A stretch of DNA of 64,000 nt from Sedimentitalea arenosa (GCF_016428585.1 NZ_JAELVR010000001.1:434001-498000), one strand, 5' to 3'. Counted from the stretch's first letter, positions 43,290-52,661 are shown. Notes: a model not told the origin generated them from the sequence alone. Translations and numbers: made by a program.

Positions 43290-44252
43290 TCATGTTTCCT
43301 CGCCGTCACGTTTCGGCGTGCGGGCCAGCGGGTGATGGCCATGCACCAGTTCGCTCAGCCGCTCGTCGAGTACATGGGTGTAGATCTCGGTCGTGGCCAC
43401 GTCGGCATGGCCCAGCAGGGTCTGGATCGAGCGCAGATCGGCGCCATTGGCCAGCAGGTGCGTCGCAAAGGCATGGCGCAACGTGTGTGGCGTGACCTTG
43501 GCGGGCGAAACGCCCCCGGTGACTGCCATCTCCTTGATCAGCAGGTAGAAGCGGTGCCGGGTCAGGTGACCGGACTTGCCGCGCGAGGGGAACAGGAAAC
43601 GCGAGCCCGGCGCGCCCTTCGCACGGGCTTGGGTCTCGGCTGCATCGCGCGCAATCAGCCAGTCGGCCATTGCTGTACGCGCCGGGGGTGACAACGGCAC
43701 CATCCGCTCCTTGCCGCCCTTGCCGAGGACCAGCAGCATCCGCGGATCGCCGCGCGCCGCCGTGACCGGCAGCGCCACCAGCTCGCTGACCCGCATCCCG
43801 GTGGCATAGAGCAGTTCCATCAGGCAGGTGTTGCGCAGCCGGTCGGCCTCTGTCCGCCCGGTCTCGCGCGCTGCGGTCAGCAACCGGTCGACCTCGGGCA
43901 CGTCCAGCGTCTTGGGCAGACGTTTCTCGCGCCCCGGCCCCTTGATCCGGATCGCCGGGTCATCCGCGCGCCAGCCCTCCTCGAAGGCAAAGCGATAGAT
44001 CTGGCGGATCGCGGAAAGCCTGCGCGCGCGGGTAGCGCGCGACAGGCCCTGCGCGTCACAGTCGATCAGGTAACTCTCGATTCCGTCGCGTTCGATGGTG
44101 CCGAACGCATCGCTCCGGCGCGCCATCCAGCCGGCGAAATCCTTGAGGTCGCGCCCATAGGCCAACAACGTGTTCGTCGCCGCGCCCAGTTCGGCGGCCT
44201 GCGCCTCGAGAAAGGTGGCGATCCACTGCTCCGGGCGATCGGGTGCGGTCAT
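43290..44252 (-). CDS. xerD: Site-specific tyrosine recombinase XerD
   Basis: Resolves chromosome dimers at dif with XerC at the division septum. 320 residues. SAM-like N-terminal domain (1-105), then the catalytic domain with all active-site residues: R154 (GMRVSEL), K178 (GKGGKER), H256, R259 (HTLRHAFATHLL), H282 (LLGHADV) and Y291 (TEIYTHV). Its length and the HTLRHAFATHLLANGADLRSIQ context favour XerD over phage integrases; no phage or island genes are nearby. Starts 1 bp after the upstream gene's stop. Confidence 0.92.
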   Translation of the reverse strand: MTAPDRPEQWIATFLEAQAAELGAATNTLLAYGRDLKDFAGWMARRSDAFGTIERDGIESYLIDCDAQGLSRATRARRLSAIRQIYRFAFEEGWRADDPAIRIKGPGREKRLPKTLDVPEVDRLLTAARETGRTEADRLRNTCLMELLYATGMRVSELVALPVTAARGDPRMLLVLGKGGKERMVPLSPPARTAMADWLIARDAAETQARAKGAPGSRFLFPSRGKSGHLTRHRFYLLIKEMAVTGGVSPAKVTPHTLRHAFATHLLANGADLRSIQTLLGHADVATTEIYTHVLDERLSELVHGHHPLARTPKRDGEET

Positions 44253-44253
44253 G

Positions 44254-45753
44254 TCACCGCTCTCCGAGCAGCAGGATCTGCAGTGCTGCGCGGCGTGCCG
44301 TGTCGGTCAGGCCGAGCGCACGCAGGTCCGCCAGTGCGGCGCTCAGCATGTCGGGATTGCCGCGCCGCCCGGTGTCGAAAGCGGCCATCGCACGCAGGAT
44401 GCGCTCGCCTCTGGGCAGGGCCTCGGCATTGGCGGAGGGCGCGGCGGCGAATCCGTCGGCAATTGCCTGCGCGAGAGCGTCAGGCGCCGGCACCGCCGTC
44501 GGATCGCCCGTCGCCAGCGCGTCGGCGAAGCGGTGCAGCGCGTCGGCACCAGGTGGCGACGGGGCCTTCGCCAGGTCCGGCGACAGCACGCGCACTCTCC
44601 ATGCGAGGTCGCGCGCTGCGGGATCGGTCAGATCCACCGTGGCGAGCCGGTCCGCAAACAGGCTGGCGAACGGCACTTCGAGATGCACGTCGCGCATTGC
44701 CGCCCAGGCCGGGGGCAGCGTGCGGGTCACCGCTGCCGCGTCGCGCGCTGTGAGCGCGCCGTCGAAGGCCTGCACCGCCTCGACACGGTCCCAGACCCCA
44801 CCCGAGGCCGACGCCTCGCGCTCGGTATACAGTCCCAGCAGCCGGTTCGGGCTGAGCGCGCCGATTCGCGTCAGCCGTTCGGCGGCCTCGATCTGGGCCT
44901 TCCACCCGGCCACGTCACGCAGGTCGGCGGTTGCGAAGGCGCGCGGCAGCGGCGCGGTGGGCAGCCGTTCGCCGATGGTCTCGAACAGGCGGAAATCCAG
45001 CGGATCGGGATCGGCGGGGGCGGGCAGGGGCGGCGCGCCCTCGAAGATGTCGGGACTCAGGAACCGGTCGAGCAGGTCGAGCCGCGCTTGCGGCATCAGT
45101 TCCAACACATGGGCGGTCTCAAGCAGCAGGGCCGCGGTCTGCCAGTCGCCCCGCCGCGCGTCGCAGAAAATGCGCGCCGCGTAATCCGGCGCGAGATGCG
45201 GCAGCCGCGTCAACGCTTCGCAACTGGTGTCCTCTGCACCGGTCAACAGGGTCGCATCGAACCAGCGCGCGAACAGCGCTGCGTCGTCGGTCGGGCCCGC
45301 GGTTTCCGCCAGCGCCTGCGCCGGGTCGGTCGCGCCGAGTTCCATCAGCCGATCGATGCGCGCCAGCAGCAACCGCTTCTCGGCGCGGTCGCCCTCGGGC
45401 GGCGTCGTTTCGGTCAGGAGCAGCGTGTAGAGCAGTTTCTGCATCGCCGGGCTGTCGCTGACCGGGACCGCGGCAATCAGGCGAATCAGCGTATCGACCT
45501 CGGAGCCCTTCCACAGGTCCGCCGGCAGACCGGTCACGGTGGCAGGCACCAGGCCTACGGGTTGCGTGGCTTGGTCCAGTGGCGTGACGTCGATTTCGGG
45601 GGCGCGCGCACCCGGGCTGACCGGCGGTTCCAGCAGCACCGGACCGCCGGAGCCGGGCGGGTTCTGGCCCAACCACTCGATCACCGAGAGCGGCTCGGTC
45701 GCGCCCACGGCGATCGGCAGACTGCAGAGGATCAGGGCGAACCTAGTTCGCAT
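44254..45753 (-). CDS. Uncharacterised exported alanine/leucine-rich protein
   Basis: 499 residues from MRTRFALILCSLPIAVGA, a signal peptide. The rest is mainly alpha-helical by composition, built of Ala/Leu/Asp-rich helices with no motif I recognise; it may be a helical-repeat scaffold. One pair of cysteines, SCEALTRL and FCDARRGD (about residues 190-215), could be bonded. Lies between xerD (1-bp gap) and a 49-residue membrane protein whose coding end it overlaps by 11 bp, so all are one operon. Function unknown. Confidence 0.75.
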   Translation of the reverse strand: MRTRFALILCSLPIAVGATEPLSVIEWLGQNPPGSGGPVLLEPPVSPGARAPEIDVTPLDQATQPVGLVPATVTGLPADLWKGSEVDTLIRLIAAVPVSDSPAMQKLLYTLLLTETTPPEGDRAEKRLLLARIDRLMELGATDPAQALAETAGPTDDAALFARWFDATLLTGAEDTSCEALTRLPHLAPDYAARIFCDARRGDWQTAALLLETAHVLELMPQARLDLLDRFLSPDIFEGAPPLPAPADPDPLDFRLFETIGERLPTAPLPRAFATADLRDVAGWKAQIEAAERLTRIGALSPNRLLGLYTEREASASGGVWDRVEAVQAFDGALTARDAAAVTRTLPPAWAAMRDVHLEVPFASLFADRLATVDLTDPAARDLAWRVRVLSPDLAKAPSPPGADALHRFADALATGDPTAVPAPDALAQAIADGFAAAPSANAEALPRGERILRAMAAFDTGRRGNPDMLSAALADLRALGLTDTARRAALQILLLGER

Positions 45754-45892
45754 CCAGCGTGACCGGTTCGCGGATCTCGGTCTGGGGTGGCGAGAAATCC
45801 GATCCGAACCACGGCCCGAGATAGGCATAGGCAACCACGGCGATGAACGCCAGGATCGCCAGATAAATCAGGAATTTCAGCAATCTGCCCAT
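45743..45892 (-). CDS. 49-residue single-pass membrane protein
   Basis: A small gene at the head of the xerD operon. ATG at 45892, stop TAG at 45743-45745. The sequence MGRLLKFLIYLAILAFIAVV (first 20 residues) is a basic start followed by a hydrophobic helix, continuing AYAYLGPWFGSDF and a short polar tail ending in VTLDAN. Overlaps the next gene start by 11 bp. Found by reading the frame; no family name known to me, though its place and membrane character suggest conservation. Confidence 0.7.
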   Translation of the reverse strand: MGRLLKFLIYLAILAFIAVVAYAYLGPWFGSDFSPPQTEIREPVTLDAN

Positions 45893-45919
45893 TATGTCCC
45901 CATGACCTGCCCAAGTGTT

Positions 45920-45950
45920 TTGCGTAAGTTATATATGGCCTTTTACGCAA
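45920..45950. promoter_or_regulatory. Perfect 8-bp inverted repeat in the aroK / small-membrane-protein intergenic region
   Basis: TTGCGTAA (45920-45927) and TTACGCAA (45943-45950), 15 bp apart, centre to centre 23 bp, with an A/T-rich core (TATATAT). It lies in the 79 bp between the divergent starts at 45892 and 45972 and probably overlaps both promoters. Binding protein unknown. Confidence 0.55.
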
Positions 45951-45971
45951 GATCACGTCATTCAGGGGCAA

Positions 45972-46574
45972 ATGAGCGAAATTGAGCAAGGCATCACCAC
46001 GTCGCGGCAGGCGGAGCCGCAGCCGCGCCCTGTGGGACGGCTGAAAAAGACCGTGGTGATGGTCGGCATGATGGGCGCGGGAAAGACCGCGGTGGGGCGT
46101 GCGTTGGCGCAACGGTTGCTGGTGCCGTTCCTCGACAGCGACGCCGAGATCGAAAGCGCCGCCAACATGACGGTGCCCGAGATATTCGAACGCGACGGCG
46201 AGCCGTTCTTTCGCCGCAAGGAGAGCCAGGTCATCGGGCGCCTGTTGCAGGACAGACGCGGTGTGCTGTCGACCGGGGGCGGTGCGTTCCTGTCCGAGGC
46301 GAACCGGCGGATGATCTCAGAGCGCGGCGTTTCGGTGTGGCTCGATGCGCCCTTGCCGGTGCTGTGGAACCGGGTGCGTCACAAGAGCACGCGCCCGCTT
46401 CTTCGCACCGCCGATCCGCGCGCGACGCTGGCCGAACTCTATGCCGCGCGGGTGCCGATCTATGCCGAGGCCGATCTGAGGGTTCCGTCGGATTCGCGCT
46501 GTGCGATCGAGGAGATGGTGGACCGGGTGATCGCGGCGCTGGCCACCCGTCCGGATGTTCTGGAACTGGAATGA
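45972..46574 (+). CDS. aroK: Shikimate kinase
   Basis: Phosphorylates shikimate in aromatic amino-acid biosynthesis. 200 residues from MSEIEQGITT. Walker A VGMMGAGKTAVGRALA at about 31-46, shikimate-binding LDSDAEIESAANMTVPEIFERDGE, STGGGAFL (Walker-B-like/substrate loop), and lid arginine in TRPLLRTADPRATL. The N-terminal 27 residues precede the domain and are likely flexible. Overlaps aroB by the ATGA junction at 46571-46574; the pair is the usual aroKB operon. Confidence 0.95.
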   Translation: MSEIEQGITTSRQAEPQPRPVGRLKKTVVMVGMMGAGKTAVGRALAQRLLVPFLDSDAEIESAANMTVPEIFERDGEPFFRRKESQVIGRLLQDRRGVLSTGGGAFLSEANRRMISERGVSVWLDAPLPVLWNRVRHKSTRPLLRTADPRATLAELYAARVPIYAEADLRVPSDSRCAIEEMVDRVIAALATRPDVLELE

Positions 46575-47686
46575 CGATGCAGCAGACAGTGCATGTGCCG
46601 CTGGGCGCGCGCGCCTACGATGTGGTGATCGGCCCGGATCTGCTGGCCGAAGCGGGGGCGCGGATCGCGCCCTTCCTGCACCGGCCGCGAGTCACGGTGG
46701 TGTCGGACGCGACGGTCGCGGCGTTGCACATGGACACCTTGCGCGACGGGCTGGCCGCCGCCGGGGTCGCGATGGAGGCTCTCGTGCTGCCGCCGGGCGA
46801 GGGCACCAAGAGCTGGCCCCACTTCACCCGCACCGTGGAATGGTTGCTCGACCAGAAGGTCGAGCGGCGTGACGTGGTGATCGCGTTTGGCGGCGGTGTG
46901 ATCGGCGATCTTGTCGGCTTTGCGGCGGCGGTCCTGCGGCGAGGCGTGCGTTTCGTTCAGATCCCGACCTCGCTGCTGGCGCAGGTCGACAGCTCGGTCG
47001 GCGGCAAGACCGGGATCAACGCGCCCCAGGGCAAAAACCTGATCGGCGCGTTCCACCAGCCGACCCACGTGCTGGCCGACACGGCGCTTCTGGGCACGCT
47101 GACGCCACGCGATTTCCTCGCCGGCTATGGCGAGGTGGTGAAATACGGCCTGCTGGGTGATGCGGAGTTCTTCGCATGGCTCGAGTCGCAGGGCCCGGCG
47201 CTGGCGGCGGGCGACATGGCGGCACGGGTCGCCGCTGTGACCCGGTCGGTGCAGATGAAGGCCGACATCGTTGCGCGGGACGAGACCGAACAGGGCGACC
47301 GGGCGCTGCTGAACCTGGGCCACACCTTCTGCCATGCGCTCGAGGCGGCGACCGGCTATGGTGACAGGCTGCTGCATGGCGAAGGGGTCGCGATCGGTTG
47401 CGCGCTGGCATTCGAGACCTCGTCCCGGCTCGGGCTCTGCAGCCAGGAGAGCCCCAGCCGCGTGCGCGCGCATCTGCGCGCCATGGGCATGAAGACCGAT
47501 CTGTCCGACATCGAGGGCGATCTGCCGGATGCAGATGGCCTGCTGGCCTTGATGGGGCAGGACAAGAAGGTCGTCGACGGGCAGTTGCGCTTCATCCTCG
47601 CGCGCGACATCGGCGCTGCGTTCGTGGCCAGTGACGTTCCGATGGATGTGGTGCGCGGCGTGCTGACGGATGCCTTGGCGGGTTAA
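46571..47686 (+). CDS. aroB: 3-dehydroquinate synthase
   Basis: Converts DAHP to 3-dehydroquinate (second shikimate-pathway step) using NAD and a divalent metal. 371 residues from the overlapping ATG. Key regions: NAD loop AFGGGVIGDLVGFAAAVLRRG, VDSSVGGKTGINAPQGKNLIGAFHQP, metal ligands in GYGEVVKYGLL and in LLNLGHTFCHALEAATGYG, and LLHGEGVAIG. A start two codons downstream (46577) is also possible. Convergent with ssb. Confidence 0.95.
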   Translation: MTMQQTVHVPLGARAYDVVIGPDLLAEAGARIAPFLHRPRVTVVSDATVAALHMDTLRDGLAAAGVAMEALVLPPGEGTKSWPHFTRTVEWLLDQKVERRDVVIAFGGGVIGDLVGFAAAVLRRGVRFVQIPTSLLAQVDSSVGGKTGINAPQGKNLIGAFHQPTHVLADTALLGTLTPRDFLAGYGEVVKYGLLGDAEFFAWLESQGPALAAGDMAARVAAVTRSVQMKADIVARDETEQGDRALLNLGHTFCHALEAATGYGDRLLHGEGVAIGCALAFETSSRLGLCSQESPSRVRAHLRAMGMKTDLSDIEGDLPDADGLLALMGQDKKVVDGQLRFILARDIGAAFVASDVPMDVVRGVLTDALAG

Positions 47687-47860
47687 CGGTCGTTTACCCT
47701 CGGCACGTCGACATCGGGTCAAGCGGCTGTTGCCGACCCCGCGAATTCAACGGGTTGCAGGGATTTGTTTCGCGCGCGAAACATTCCGCTCCAACGAGTT
47801 GTTTTCAAAAGGTTAATACCGCGGCGCAGCGCCGAAGCGCGCGGCGCGGTATTCCGGCGT

Positions 47861-48379
47861 TCAGAACGGGATCTCGTCGTCCAGGTCGCGGGATGAGGGG
47901 GCGCTGCGCCCGCCGCCACCGGAGCCGCCGCCACCATAGCGGTCGTCCTGCGGGCCGCTGTCATAGCCACCGCCATAACCGCCGCCCTGGTCGCCGCCAA
48001 AGCCACCGCCGCTGCCGCCGCCGTCACCGCGCCCGTCCAGCATGGTCAGTTCCGAGCGGTAGGGCCGCAGAACGACCTCGGTGCTGTAGCGGTCCTGGCC
48101 CGACTGATCCTGCCATTTGCGAGTTTCCAACTGGCCCTCGATGTAAACCTTCGAGCCTTTCTTCAGGTATTGCTCGGCCACCCGCGCGAGCGGTTCCGAG
48201 AAGATCGCCACGGAGTGCCACTCGGTGCGTTCCTTGCGCTCGCCGGTGTTGCGGTCCTTCCAGGTCTCGCTGGTGGCGATGCGCAGGTTGCAGACCTTGC
48301 CGCCGTTCTGGAAGGTGCGCACCTCGGGGTCGCGCCCCAGGTTGCCGATGAGAATGACTTTGTTGACTGACCCGGCCAT
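47861..48379 (-). CDS. ssb: Single-stranded DNA-binding protein
   Basis: Coats ssDNA in replication, repair and recombination. 172 residues: OB-fold domain 1-110 ([57 protein letters not shown], quoted in parts), a glycine- and tyrosine-rich flexible linker (about 118-163) and the acidic tail DDEIPF that recruits partner proteins. A LexA-like site lies 25 bp upstream. Convergent with aroB. Confidence 0.95.
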   Translation of the reverse strand: MAGSVNKVILIGNLGRDPEVRTFQNGGKVCNLRIATSETWKDRNTGERKERTEWHSVAIFSEPLARVAEQYLKKGSKVYIEGQLETRKWQDQSGQDRYSTEVVLRPYRSELTMLDGRGDGGGSGGGFGGDQGGGYGGGYDSGPQDDRYGGGGSGGGGRSAPSSRDLDDEIPF

Positions 48380-48404
48380 GGCGGTCTCGCGCTCCTCGTG
48401 TGGT

Positions 48405-48419
48405 TCCTGTCCTGTCCGA
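48405..48419 (-). promoter_or_regulatory. LexA-box-like site upstream of ssb
   Basis: GTTC (48405-48408), 7 bp, GTCC (48416-48419), one base off the alphaproteobacterial SOS box GTTC-N7-GTTC, 26 bp before the ssb start. Damage induction of ssb would make sense; a one-mismatch match of eight fixed bases can easily occur by chance. Confidence 0.3.
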
Positions 48420-48565
48420 ATCCGTCCGACCCGGTTCGGCTGAGACTATACGTCCCGCGCGCGGGTTGAAACATGGTTAAGGCCGCCGGAGTCGCGGAAG
48501 TCTGGCCATTTGAGGGAATCCGGGTATATTGTCGCGCGAGGCACTGAGGACAGGGCAGACATCTG

Positions 48566-49150
48566 ATGCGCAGACTGGCGTTTGGGATCGCGATTGCGAG
48601 CGTGGGATTGGCGATGCCGGTTTCGGCGGACATGTTCTCGACCAAGAGCCAGCGAAACCTGTTCAAGTCGCAGACCAAGGTGCTCGACGGGCGCTTGTCC
48701 AAGCAATACGCGGGCTCGACCCGGCTCAAGCCGCCGACCATCCACGCGCCCTCGGGCGGGATGATCCGGGGCTATTTCGGCAAATACAAGGGCGAATACC
48801 TTGAAATGGCGCGCGAGGCCGCGCGACGGCACAACGTGCCCGAGGACCTGTTCGCGCGGCTGGTGCAGCAGGAAAGCGGCTGGAACCCGAACGCGCGGTC
48901 GCACAAGGGGGCGATCGGGCTGGCGCAGCTGATGCCCGGCACCGCGCGGGCGCTCGGGGTCAACCCGTCCGATCCGTTCGAGAATCTCGAGGGAGGCGCG
49001 CGCTATCTGGCGCGCCAGTTCCGCGAGTTCGGTTCCTGGCGGTTGGCGCTGGCGGCGTATAACGCGGGTCCCGAAGCGGTGAAGAAGCACGGTGGCGTGC
49101 CGCCCTACCGCGAAACCCGCAACTATGTCCGGGTCATCTGGGGCAGCTGA
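48566..49150 (+). CDS. Lytic transglycosylase (SLT domain)
   Basis: Periplasmic murein-cleaving enzyme. 194 residues: signal peptide ending at VSA, a polar region 22-80, then an SLT (lysozyme-like) domain from about 82 with catalytic glutamate E103 ([21 protein letters not shown]), the [15 protein letters not shown] motif, and [22 protein letters not shown] near the C-terminus. Typical of small soluble transglycosylases of this group. Divergent from ssb by about 185 bp. Confidence 0.9.
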   Translation: MRRLAFGIAIASVGLAMPVSADMFSTKSQRNLFKSQTKVLDGRLSKQYAGSTRLKPPTIHAPSGGMIRGYFGKYKGEYLEMAREAARRHNVPEDLFARLVQQESGWNPNARSHKGAIGLAQLMPGTARALGVNPSDPFENLEGGARYLARQFREFGSWRLALAAYNAGPEAVKKHGGVPPYRETRNYVRVIWGS

Positions 49151-49234
49151 TCCGAGGGTTTCAAGAAACCGCCCGATTTCCGCCCCGATTGGTGGACAGT
49201 CTCGGAGCTGGACGCCTTGATCCGGAGCCGAGAG

Positions 49235-49633
49235 ATGACCGCGACCACATTCCAGGACCGCATTGCCCGTATAGAACAACGCCGCCCGGCGCAGCCCCAG
49301 TTCACGCCGAAACGCTTCGCACCGCCGCCCGAGCGCGCCGCGCGCCTGCAGCGCCGCCGCCGTCCGGGGGCCCGGCGCAACCTCGTGTCGCTGGCGACCG
49401 GGGCGCTGTCGGGCATTCTGGCCGGGGTGCTGGTACAGGGCGCCGTCTTGACCGGCGCGCCGTGGGGGCCGGGAACGCCGTATAACGAACTGGTCGGGCT
49501 CGTCGGCGTCGCGGGGCTGTTGGCGGCGCTGCCGATGCTGTTGCTGTCGGTGTACCTGCGCGCACGCCGCCCCGGCCTGTTCTTCTTTTCCGCAGCCTAT
49601 GCGCTGATGGCGATCTCGGTCGCGCTGGCCTGA
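49235..49633 (+). CDS. Uncharacterised small membrane protein
   Basis: 132 residues from MTATTFQDRI (a start six codons earlier is open). Basic, Arg/Pro-rich first 50 residues, presumably cytoplasmic, then three hydrophobic segments (LVSLATGALSGILAGVLVQG, LVGLVGVAGLLAALPMLLLS, LFFFSAAYALMAISVALA). No family recognised. Its last 37 bp overlap the 3' end of the convergent guanine deaminase gene, which is unusual but possible. Confidence 0.65.
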   Translation: MTATTFQDRIARIEQRRPAQPQFTPKRFAPPPERAARLQRRRRPGARRNLVSLATGALSGILAGVLVQGAVLTGAPWGPGTPYNELVGLVGVAGLLAALPMLLLSVYLRARRPGLFFFSAAYALMAISVALA

Positions 49634-50928
49634 TCGCGGGTGTCGACGCCCGCGACATAGACGCTGTCGATGGCGCGGTCGTCGCCCATCATCTGCAGCA
49701 CGAAGAGCTCTTCGGACAGGGTCTGCGCCCGCTCCATCCTGAGCGCCATCGCCTCGGTCGCGCGTGCGTTCAGCACCACGATATCGGCCTCGCTGCCGGG
49801 CGCGAGGGTGCCGATTCGGTCCTGCAGTCCCAGCGCGACGGCATTGCCCCGCGTGATCCAGTGGAAGGCGCGCAGGGGATGCAGCTTCTGGCCCTGCAGC
49901 TGCAGGATCTTGTAGCCCTCGGCCAGGGTCTGCAACATCGAGTAGCTGGTGCCACCGCCGACATCGGTGGCGATCGCGTTGGTGAGCCCGCGCGCACGCA
50001 GTCCTGCGTCGTCGAACAGTCCGCTGCCCAGGAACAGGTTCGACGTCGGGCAGAAGACCGGCCGCGCATCGGTTTCGGCGAGCCGGTCGATCTCGCGCGG
50101 GGACAGGTGGATCGAATGGCCAAGCAGCGCCTTGTCGTGCAGCAGGCCGTAGGTCTCATAAACGTCGAGGTAATCGCGCGCATCTGGATAGAGCTCGGCC
50201 GTCAGCGCGATTTCGGCGTCGTTTTCCGACAGGTGCGTCTGCACGTAGCAGTCGGGATTTTCCGCGACCAGCGCCTGCGCCATCTCCATCTGTGCGGGCG
50301 TCGATGTGATGGCAAAGCGCGGCGTGATCGCATAGTGCGCGCGGCTTTTGCCATGCCAGCGGGCGATCAGCGCCTTGGTGTCGTCATAGCTGCTCTGCGG
50401 TGTGTCGCGCAGCGCCTCGGGTGCGTTCCGGTCCATCATCACCTTGCCGCCGATCATCCGCATGTTGCGCCGCGCGGCCTCGGCGAAATAGGCCTCGGCC
50501 GAGGCCGCATGAACCGAGCAATAGGCCACGGCGGTCGTGGTGCCATGGGCGGTCAGCTGGTCGAGGAACCGCGTGGCCATCGCTTCGGCCAGGGCCGGGT
50601 CGGCATAGCGGCTCTCCTCGGGGAAAGTGTAGGTGTTGAGCCAGTCCAGCAGCTGCGCACCCCAGGACGCGATGACCTGGGTCTGGGGGAAATGGATATG
50701 GGTGTCGATGAATCCCGCCATCAGCAGATGCGGGCGATGGTCGACCACCTTCGCGTCGGGCGCGTCGGCGCGCAGGGTGTCGAACTCCCCGGCGGCCGTG
50801 ATGAGGCCGTTTTCGATCAGCAGCGCGCCGTCCTCGCGGTAGTCATAGGCGGCACTGTCCTCGGGGCCTGTCGGCTCGGCCGAGAAGCTGAGTGTGCGGC
50901 CGCGCAGAAGGGTTTTTGGCGAAATCAT
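49597..50928 (-). CDS. guaD: Guanine deaminase
   Basis: Zinc amidohydrolase converting guanine to xanthine and ammonia. 443 residues from MISPKTLLRGRTLSF. Metal ligands: GFIDTHIHFPQ (about 68), then QTHLSEN, LGHSIHLS and the aspartate in IATDVGGGTSYSM. NTYTFPEE near residue 95 and the length match bacterial GuaD. Downstream of the NCS2 permease and xdh genes on the same strand, so it feeds xanthine to xanthine dehydrogenase. Overlaps the convergent membrane-protein gene by 37 bp. Confidence 0.93.
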   Translation of the reverse strand: MISPKTLLRGRTLSFSAEPTGPEDSAAYDYREDGALLIENGLITAAGEFDTLRADAPDAKVVDHRPHLLMAGFIDTHIHFPQTQVIASWGAQLLDWLNTYTFPEESRYADPALAEAMATRFLDQLTAHGTTTAVAYCSVHAASAEAYFAEAARRNMRMIGGKVMMDRNAPEALRDTPQSSYDDTKALIARWHGKSRAHYAITPRFAITSTPAQMEMAQALVAENPDCYVQTHLSENDAEIALTAELYPDARDYLDVYETYGLLHDKALLGHSIHLSPREIDRLAETDARPVFCPTSNLFLGSGLFDDAGLRARGLTNAIATDVGGGTSYSMLQTLAEGYKILQLQGQKLHPLRAFHWITRGNAVALGLQDRIGTLAPGSEADIVVLNARATEAMALRMERAQTLSEELFVLQMMGDDRAIDSVYVAGVDTRDQASATEIAISA

Positions 50929-50995
50929 GTCTCTGTCCGGTCCGTTGGTCGGGGGGCCGGGGCGCAAGTCGCGCGCCCCGGCTCGGTGGTGGGTG

Positions 50996-52579
50996 TCATT
51001 CGCCGGGGGCGATGCGGGGATCGTCGCTGGGCAGGTTTTCGTTCACCAATGTGCCCTCCTCGTGGAACATCGGATAGATGTAAAGGAAGGCCGCGGCGAT
51101 CAGGTAGCCCATGCTGACGCCGCTGAAGGCGGGCCACTGCAGGCTGGCGGAATGGATGATCCCGACCAGCGACATTGCGAAGGCAGCCAGCGCAAAACCG
51201 CCCGCGTTGCGGAAATTGCCGTCGATCACGCTGGCCACGATCGCGCCCCAGATCAGCCCGGTGAGGATCGCGCCCTGGCTCAGCGCCAGGTGGCCCTCGT
51301 AATGCGCGCCCTGCTGGAGCAGTGCGGCGGTCAACTCGGGATCTCCCAACTGTGCCATGCCCTCGGCCCCGACCGCAGCCAGGGCACCTATGAGAGAGCC
51401 CCATTTGATGATCAGGAAGGCCGACACGTGCGGCATCATCGCGATGGTCACGGCGGCCATGTGGTCGGTCTTGACCGAATGGGCGGTGTTGGTGATCAGG
51501 CTGAGGGCCACAAAGACCAGTACCGGGGCCGCGGCCGCGACCGGGATCAGGTTGTTCAGGAAGGCGAGGAAGCCGAAGAACGCGGCGAACGGGATCACGA
51601 GGCCAACGCCGATGATGTATCCGGCATGCGCGCCCATGCGCTTGTAGGCCGGATGGCCGATATAGGCGGTGGTCGGAAACGGCGAGCCGAAAACCGCGCC
51701 GATCATGGTGCCAAGCCCGTCGGTGATCTGGCAGGTGGCGACCGGATAATGGTCGCCCGCGGCCTCGGCGCTTTCGACGTTGTTCATGGTTTCGATGAAA
51801 TTGTAGATCTGCACCGGCACCAGCACGAGGAACAACTCGGGATTGGCGAACAGGTGCTGAATGCCCGCGATCAGGTCGCCGACATAGGGCAAGGGCGGAT
51901 AGAAGCCGACTCCCTCAAAGCTGATCTTGGCCTCGCCGATGGCGAATGCGACGACGGTGCCGACGATCAGCGCCAGCAGGCCGGCGGGAATGTTGAAGGG
52001 TAGTCGGAAGCGCCCGACCAGCCCCCAGAGGATGATGATCATAGAGGCAAAACCAACAAACGGATTCTCGAACACAGTGGCCAGCGGCACGGTGCCGATG
52101 AAGACCAGCGCGATACCGCACAGCGTGCCGAGCATGCCTGCGCGCGGCGTCACCCGTTTGAGCCAGGGTCCGACGATGGCGCCCAGCCCAGCGACGATGC
52201 CGCCCATGAAGCCCGCGCCGATGCCGACCTGCCAGGCCAGCATGGCGTCGTTTGTCGACCAGTAGATCGGGCCGATCACGCCGAAGAGATAGACGAACAT
52301 CACCGGGGTCGAGATGCCGTAGGGCAAGGCCGTCACGTCGCGTCCGTGCTGCGCGGCAGCGCGCTTGGCCAGCCAGGTATAGACCGCGACGCCCGCCATG
52401 ATGGCGACGGCGGCGCCGGGCAGGATGCGGCCAAAGACGATTTCGGCCGGCATGTTGAAGACGAACTGGCACACCCCGGCCAGCACGATCAGGTTGATCA
52501 GGTTGTCGGTGAAAAGCGCCCAGAACGCGCTGAAATCGCTGCGCGCAAAAAGCTTGTAGTTGTATGTCCCTCCGTCCAT
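50996..52579 (-). CDS. NCS2-family purine permease
   Basis: 527-residue inner-membrane proton-coupled carrier of the nucleobase-cation-symport-2 (xanthine/uracil/AzgA-type) family. About 12-14 hydrophobic segments. In the middle it has VPVQIYNFIETMNNVESAEAAGDHYPV, where the acidic/asparagine cluster resembles the substrate site of these transporters, and GSPFPTTAYIGHPAYK. The start at 52579 is preceded by GGAGGAG. It sits between guaD and xdhC, so it most likely imports xanthine, hypoxanthine or guanine. Exact specificity unknown. Confidence 0.85.
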   Translation of the reverse strand: MDGGTYNYKLFARSDFSAFWALFTDNLINLIVLAGVCQFVFNMPAEIVFGRILPGAAVAIMAGVAVYTWLAKRAAAQHGRDVTALPYGISTPVMFVYLFGVIGPIYWSTNDAMLAWQVGIGAGFMGGIVAGLGAIVGPWLKRVTPRAGMLGTLCGIALVFIGTVPLATVFENPFVGFASMIIILWGLVGRFRLPFNIPAGLLALIVGTVVAFAIGEAKISFEGVGFYPPLPYVGDLIAGIQHLFANPELFLVLVPVQIYNFIETMNNVESAEAAGDHYPVATCQITDGLGTMIGAVFGSPFPTTAYIGHPAYKRMGAHAGYIIGVGLVIPFAAFFGFLAFLNNLIPVAAAAPVLVFVALSLITNTAHSVKTDHMAAVTIAMMPHVSAFLIIKWGSLIGALAAVGAEGMAQLGDPELTAALLQQGAHYEGHLALSQGAILTGLIWGAIVASVIDGNFRNAGGFALAAFAMSLVGIIHSASLQWPAFSGVSMGYLIAAAFLYIYPMFHEEGTLVNENLPSDDPRIAPGE

Positions 52580-52661
52580 GACGGACTCCTCCTCCATTGG
52601 GGCGTGCGCCGCTGGCCGCCGGGATGGCGGATCGGGGCGCATCGCCCGGTCGTTCGCCCGT

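Noticed and set aside
43290-44252. Phage or island integrase
   Set aside because: Sequence and length match chromosomal XerD and there are no attachment repeats, tRNA or phage genes next to it.
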